DNA from: Desulfuromonadales bacterium
Lineage (GTDB): Bacteria > Desulfobacterota > Desulfuromonadia > Desulfuromonadales > BM103
Length of the DNA: 37,290 bases
Direction: 5' to 3'
Assembly: GCA_023701265.1 (NCBI GenBank)
Contig: JAMPXI010000009.1
Coordinates: 1-37,290 of the forward strand
The notes below the pieces were generated by a model, which searched no databases, was not told where the DNA came from, and worked only from the letters and a program-made list of their open reading frames with translations. Positions 34,328 through 37,290 of this stretch are shown here, in pieces. The position numbers and the translations under genes are program-made. Numbering within the stretch: position 1 is the first letter of the stretch; each line of letters begins with the position of its first letter.

Positions 34328-35740
34328 CTATGTTTTTAAAGCCTTTGCCCCTGCCGCATGATTGATCGGTCCGTGTCCTTTGCCGAGCGGCACCGCATTG
34401 CGGATGGCCATGTCGATAAAACGCTTGGCCCGCTGCGCTGCGTTCGGCAACGTTTCCCCCTGGGCGAGCAGGGTGGCCAGTGCCGCCGCGTAGCTGCAGC
34501 CGGTGCCGTGGGTGTTGGTGGTGGCGATGCGCTCTCCCGGCAGCCGATACACGGCATCGCCGCTCACCAGCAGATCGGTAGCGTCGCCATCGCGATGCCC
34601 CCCTTTGATCAGCACATGGCGGGCGCCCATCTCGTGCAAACGTCGGCCGGCGGCTTCCATCTCCTGCAAGGTACGAATCGTCATGCCGGTCAGGGCCTCG
34701 GCCTCGGGGAGGTTGGGGGTGAGGAGGAACGTTCGTGGCAGCAGTTGTCCGCGCACGGCGGCCATCGCCTCGTCACGCAGCAGCGGTGCGCCTCCCTTGG
34801 CGATCATCACCGGATCGACTACTGCCGCCAGGCCATAACGTTCGAGCAGCCCAGCAACGCATTCGACGATATCGGCGGAGTAAAGCATGCCGGTTTTCAC
34901 CGTGTCGGCACCAATGTCGGTCAGCACGAGTTCGACTTGCTGTTGTACGAATGCGGCCGGGGCCGGGTACACGCCGTGCACGCCTCGGGTGTTCTGGGCG
35001 GTCAGCACGGTGATGGCGCTCATGCCAAAGGAACCGAGCAGGGCAATGGTCTTCAGATCGGCCTGGATGCCGGCGCCGCCACCTGAATCGGAGCCGGCGA
35101 TGGTCAGCACCCGGACCTGCTCTAAAGGTGTTTTCCGATTGAAGAGCAGTGCCAGTTCGCGGGCGGCCAGCACCGGCTGCGGATCCGCGGCGATCGCCGA
35201 GATCACCGCCAGGGCATCGGCCCCGGCGTCAATAACCTCAGCCGCATTGCCATAGCTGATCCCGCCGATGGCAACAATCGGCAGCCCCACCGCCTGCCGT
35301 ACCTGCCGCAATCGCTCCACCCCGACCAGTTCGGCATCGTCCTTGGACCCGGTGGGGAACATGGCGCCGAGGCCGATGTAGTCGGCTCCCGCCTGCTCGG
35401 CCTGACGCGCCTGCTCGACCGTACGGGTCGAAACCCCGATCAGCTTGCCCTTGCCAAGGATCGACCGGGCTTCCGCTACGCTGCTGTCCCCCTGGCCGAG
35501 ATGCACGCCGTCGGCATCGCAGTCACGGGCCAGGGCAGGGGCGTCGTTGACCAGGAAGGTTGCCCCTCCCTTACGACACATCTCCCCGATTTGCCGCCCC
35601 AGTTCGACCTGTACTTCACACGTCCGCTCCTTGTCGCGATACTGGATCACACGAGCCCCGCCGCACAGCGCGGCGCGAGTTGCTGCAAGCACCTGCTCTC
35701 CAGAGGCGGAGGGAGTAATGAAATAAAGTCCCTTGATCAT
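34328..35740 (-). CDS. thiED: Fused thiamin-phosphate synthase / HMP(-P) kinase ThiED
   Basis: A 470-residue bifunctional enzyme. Residues 1-205 are ThiE ([77 protein letters not shown]), joining HMP pyrophosphate and the thiazole. Residues about 213-460 are ThiD ([68 protein letters not shown]), which phosphorylates HMP twice. ThiE-ThiD order in one chain would channel HMP pyrophosphate to the coupling step. Both active sites look complete. It is first in the thiamin transcript after the TPP riboswitch. Confidence 0.96.
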   Translation of the reverse strand: MIKGLYFITPSASGEQVLAATRAALCGGARVIQYRDKERTCEVQVELGRQIGEMCRKGGATFLVNDAPALARDCDADGVHLGQGDSSVAEARSILGKGKLIGVSTRTVEQARQAEQAGADYIGLGAMFPTGSKDDAELVGVERLRQVRQAVGLPIVAIGGISYGNAAEVIDAGADALAVISAIAADPQPVLAARELALLFNRKTPLEQVRVLTIAGSDSGGGAGIQADLKTIALLGSFGMSAITVLTAQNTRGVHGVYPAPAAFVQQQVELVLTDIGADTVKTGMLYSADIVECVAGLLERYGLAAVVDPVMIAKGGAPLLRDEAMAAVRGQLLPRTFLLTPNLPEAEALTGMTIRTLQEMEAAGRRLHEMGARHVLIKGGHRDGDATDLLVSGDAVYRLPGERIATTNTHGTGCSYAAALATLLAQGETLPNAAQRAKRFIDMAIRNAVPLGKGHGPINHAAGAKALKT

Positions 35741-35775
35741 TTTCCTTGAAAACTTCCTTGAAAACTGAAAATCCG

Positions 35776-35846
35776 CGGACGCTGATTAACGCTGAAAAAT
35801 CCGGATTTCAGGTTAGTCAGCGTTTATCAGATATGATCAGCGTCCG
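35776..35846. repeat. Family A fold-back element, copy 3 (short)
   Basis: CGGACGCTGATTAACGCTG at the left and CAGATATGATCAGCGTCCG at the right, inverted, with a shorter centre than the other copies. It lies in the thiamin leader between the riboswitch terminator and the thiED start. Confidence 0.8.
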
Positions 35847-35862
35847 AACTTGCCTTGTAATG

Positions 35863-35897
35863 AAAAACCGCCGCGGCCGAAATGGGCGACGCGGCGG
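35863..35897 (-). terminator. Terminator of the TPP riboswitch
   Basis: An 8-bp stem CCGCCGCG/CGCGGCGG (35897-35890 with 35875-35868) is followed by TTTTTC on the minus strand. It lies directly after the aptamer and ahead of thiED, the usual expression platform. Confidence 0.8.
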
Positions 35898-35919
35898 TCC
35901 AAATGACGCCTTGTTCGCC

Positions 35920-36012
35920 GCTTCCCTCCGCCGGCATGACCCGGATCAGGTTCGAGGGGTCGCCCTGCCCAATGCAGGACTCTCAGCGAGTCAAACTCGC
36001 TCCCCCAGCGGG
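35920..36012 (-). promoter_or_regulatory. TPP riboswitch (THI element)
   Basis: The minus strand reads GGGGGAGC, GCTGAGAGTCC, AACCTGATCCGGGTCATGCC and GGCGGAGGGAAGCG, the conserved THI-box blocks in order, closed by a P1 helix. With TPP bound the downstream terminator would form and shut off thiED and thiC. Confidence 0.95.
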
Positions 36013-36029
36013 TTTTAAAAACGTGAGGT

Positions 36030-36109
36030 GTGAGGAGTTAGGTGTGAGGAGAAAAACCCTGAACTTTTCTCCAGAGGGTATGCTTCACTCCTCTCGCCTG
36101 ACTCCTCAC
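36030..36109. repeat. GTGAGGAG fold-back
   Basis: A 22-base arm (36030-36051, GTGAGGAGTTAGGTGTGAGGAG) is inverted with four mismatches at 36088-36109. It lies between the cooT stop and the TPP aptamer. Units resemble the tract upstream of uppP. No T-run was seen after it. Confidence 0.7.
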
Positions 36110-36112
36110 ATG

Positions 36113-36298
36113 TCAGCCGATAACAATCCGCCTGTTCAGCAGATCGATTTCCTGGATGTTGCCATCGATCTCGCGCTGTTTGCCGAACACGTCGATCAGT
36201 CGCAGTTTTCCAGCCACCGGCAGAATGGTGGTGATGTCGTCCAGGTGACTTTCCGTTTCTCCCTGCACCAGCAGGAAATGTCCATCATTCATGCACAT
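36113..36298 (-). CDS. CooT family nickel-binding small protein
   Basis: A 61-residue protein. It opens MCMNDGHFLLVQGE, has a central VAGKLRLIDVFGKQREIDG and ends IQEIDLLNRRIVIG, the pattern of the CooT family. In the CO-oxidiser Rhodospirillum rubrum, CooT is a homodimer that binds Ni(II) through Cys2, which is present here. Many anaerobes have such genes far from CO dehydrogenase, as in this case. GAGGT lies 9 bases ahead of the ATG. It is on the same strand as the thiamin genes, but a riboswitch and a fold-back separate them, so co-regulation is doubtful. Confidence 0.8.
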   Translation of the reverse strand: MCMNDGHFLLVQGETESHLDDITTILPVAGKLRLIDVFGKQREIDGNIQEIDLLNRRIVIG

Positions 36299-36456
36299 CG
36301 GTGGATACCTCGCTCAAGCATTGCAAACACCATATAAAGGTTGACTCTTCCCTGTCAACTTTTTCGCATGATCACCCCTTTACACCCCCGCTGGCGCGTG
36401 GTTAAATAACCCTCTTCACATCGGTCATTTCCCCGCCACGAGGTTGCAGATCCGTC

Positions 36457-37290
36457 ATGATGTCTCCACCGCTGACCCGCCCGACCCGAGTTGAAATCGA
36501 CCTTGATGCCCTGCGCTTCAATCTTCAGCAGGTTCGGCTGAGAGTCGGTCCGGCTTGCGAAATCCTCGCCGTGGTCAAAGCCGACGCCTACGGCCACGGG
36601 GCTTCCGGGGTCGCGCCGGCTTTGGCTGCCGCCGGTGCCGATCAGTTTGGCGTCGCCCTGGTCGGAGAGGGGCTTGCCCTGCGCCGCTACGGGCTGACCC
36701 AGCCGATTGTGGTCCTCGGCGGCGCTTTCCCTGGCGAGGAGGAGGCCATCCTTGGACATCAGCTCCAGCCGACGCTCTACGATCTCGACACGGCCCGTCG
36801 TCTCGATGCTGCGGGGCGCGCCGCGGGGAGCCGCATCCCCTGCCATCTCAAGATCGATACCGGCATGGGGCGCCTCGGTTTCCGTCCCGAACGGCTCAGC
36901 GAAGTTCTCGCCGTGCTGAAAGGGCTGCCGGCTGTCGAAGTACGTGGTGTCATCAGTCACCTGGCACTGGCCGACGAACCGGACCAGCCGTTTACCACGA
37001 CCCAAATCGAGCGTTTCCAGGCGGTCGTTGCCCAGGTGCGGGCCGCCGGTTTTGCCCCGCGTTATCTCCACCTTGCCAACAGTGCTGCGATCTACAGTCG
37101 GCAACTGGCCGGCTGCAACCTGGTCCGTCCCGGTGTCTCCCTGTACGGCGGGCTGACCGGAACCCCCTTCGAGCAGGAGGTGCCGCAGCGCCCGGTCATG
37201 CGCTTCCTCAGCCAGGTTGCCCAACTCAAGGAGCTGCCGGCCGGGGAGGGGGTCTCCTACGCCCACCGCTTCGTCACGCAGCGCCCATCC
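36457..37290 (+). CDS. alr: Alanine racemase, C-terminus cut by window edge
   Basis: PLP enzyme making D-alanine for peptidoglycan. 278 codons are present and the frame is still open at the right edge. PLP Lys41 lies in AVVKADAYGHG. Further blocks are CHLKIDTGMGRLGF, VISHLALADEPDQP, HLANSAAIYS, VRPGVSLYGG and GVSYAHRF, whose Tyr is the second catalytic base in the family. Two consecutive ATG codons start the gene; the ribosome binding site is poor (GAGG about 15 bases ahead). Divergent from cooT. Confidence 0.95.
   Translation, partial: MMSPPLTRPTRVEIDLDALRFNLQQVRLRVGPACEILAVVKADAYGHGASGVAPALAAAGADQFGVALVGEGLALRRYGLTQPIVVLGGAFPGEEEAILGHQLQPTLYDLDTARRLDAAGRAAGSRIPCHLKIDTGMGRLGFRPERLSEVLAVLKGLPAVEVRGVISHLALADEPDQPFTTTQIERFQAVVAQVRAAGFAPRYLHLANSAAIYSRQLAGCNLVRPGVSLYGGLTGTPFEQEVPQRPVMRFLSQVAQLKELPAGEGVSYAHRFVTQRPS

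Noticed and set aside
36355-37266. Minus-strand frame of 303 codons over alr
   Set aside because: The plus strand encodes alanine racemase with a PLP motif; the antisense frame has no motif.

Overview
The window looks like a chromosomal segment of a GC-rich, metal-respiring deltaproteobacterium of the Desulfuromonadales/Geobacterales type. The evidence is two multiheme c-type cytochromes (one OmcZ-like octaheme, one hexaheme of the c7/triheme-repeat type), tandem GEMM riboswitches ahead of a cytochrome gene, a thiE-thiD fusion, a CooT-like small protein, a carboxyspermidine-type polyamine route, and several families of short intergenic inverted repeats of the kind known from Geobacter relatives. 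No phage, transposase, integrase, CRISPR array or tRNA/rRNA gene was seen. Most genes are core or housekeeping; the unusual content is in the leaders and intergenic repeats.

Left end (1-4445, all minus strand): an extracellular electron transfer locus of an OmcZ-like octaheme cytochrome, a subtilisin-like protease (OzpA-like) and a PpiC/SurA-type foldase cut by the window edge. Ahead of the cytochrome lie three GEMM-I (cyclic dinucleotide) aptamers in a row at a 109-bp period, each overlapping its own intrinsic terminator. This is the most striking feature of the window. An EAL/GGDEF enzyme at 17.8-19.8 kb has the motifs to make and degrade c-di-GMP.

4.4-19.8 kb (mostly minus strand): ftsK, uppP, an RNase J, a Uup-type ABC-F ATPase, then sfsA (plus), and a minus-strand run of rmuC, lemA and two TPM-domain genes. 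Next come a 58-residue zinc-ribbon protein, a class II aldolase-family protein, a Dabb protein, a TM2 protein and the PAS-GGDEF-EAL protein.

19.9-32.9 kb (mostly plus strand): clpS-clpA-aat form an N-degron module (tagging, recognition, unfolding). They are followed by the hexaheme cytochrome (minus), a THUMP-domain RNA methyltransferase, rpsU, class II fructose-bisphosphate aldolase, a ChaN-PDZ lipoprotein (minus), and a polyamine cluster (carboxyspermidine dehydrogenase, carboxyspermidine decarboxylase, arginine decarboxylase).

32.9-37.3 kb: thiamin genes thiC and thiED (minus) under a TPP riboswitch, a CooT-like gene (minus), and the 5' part of alr (plus), cut by the right edge. Three copies of a fold-back element and three copies of a 3'-flanking C/G-rich element are scattered between genes. 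One fold-back copy abuts the TTG-started decarboxylase gene and another lies inside the thiamin leader.
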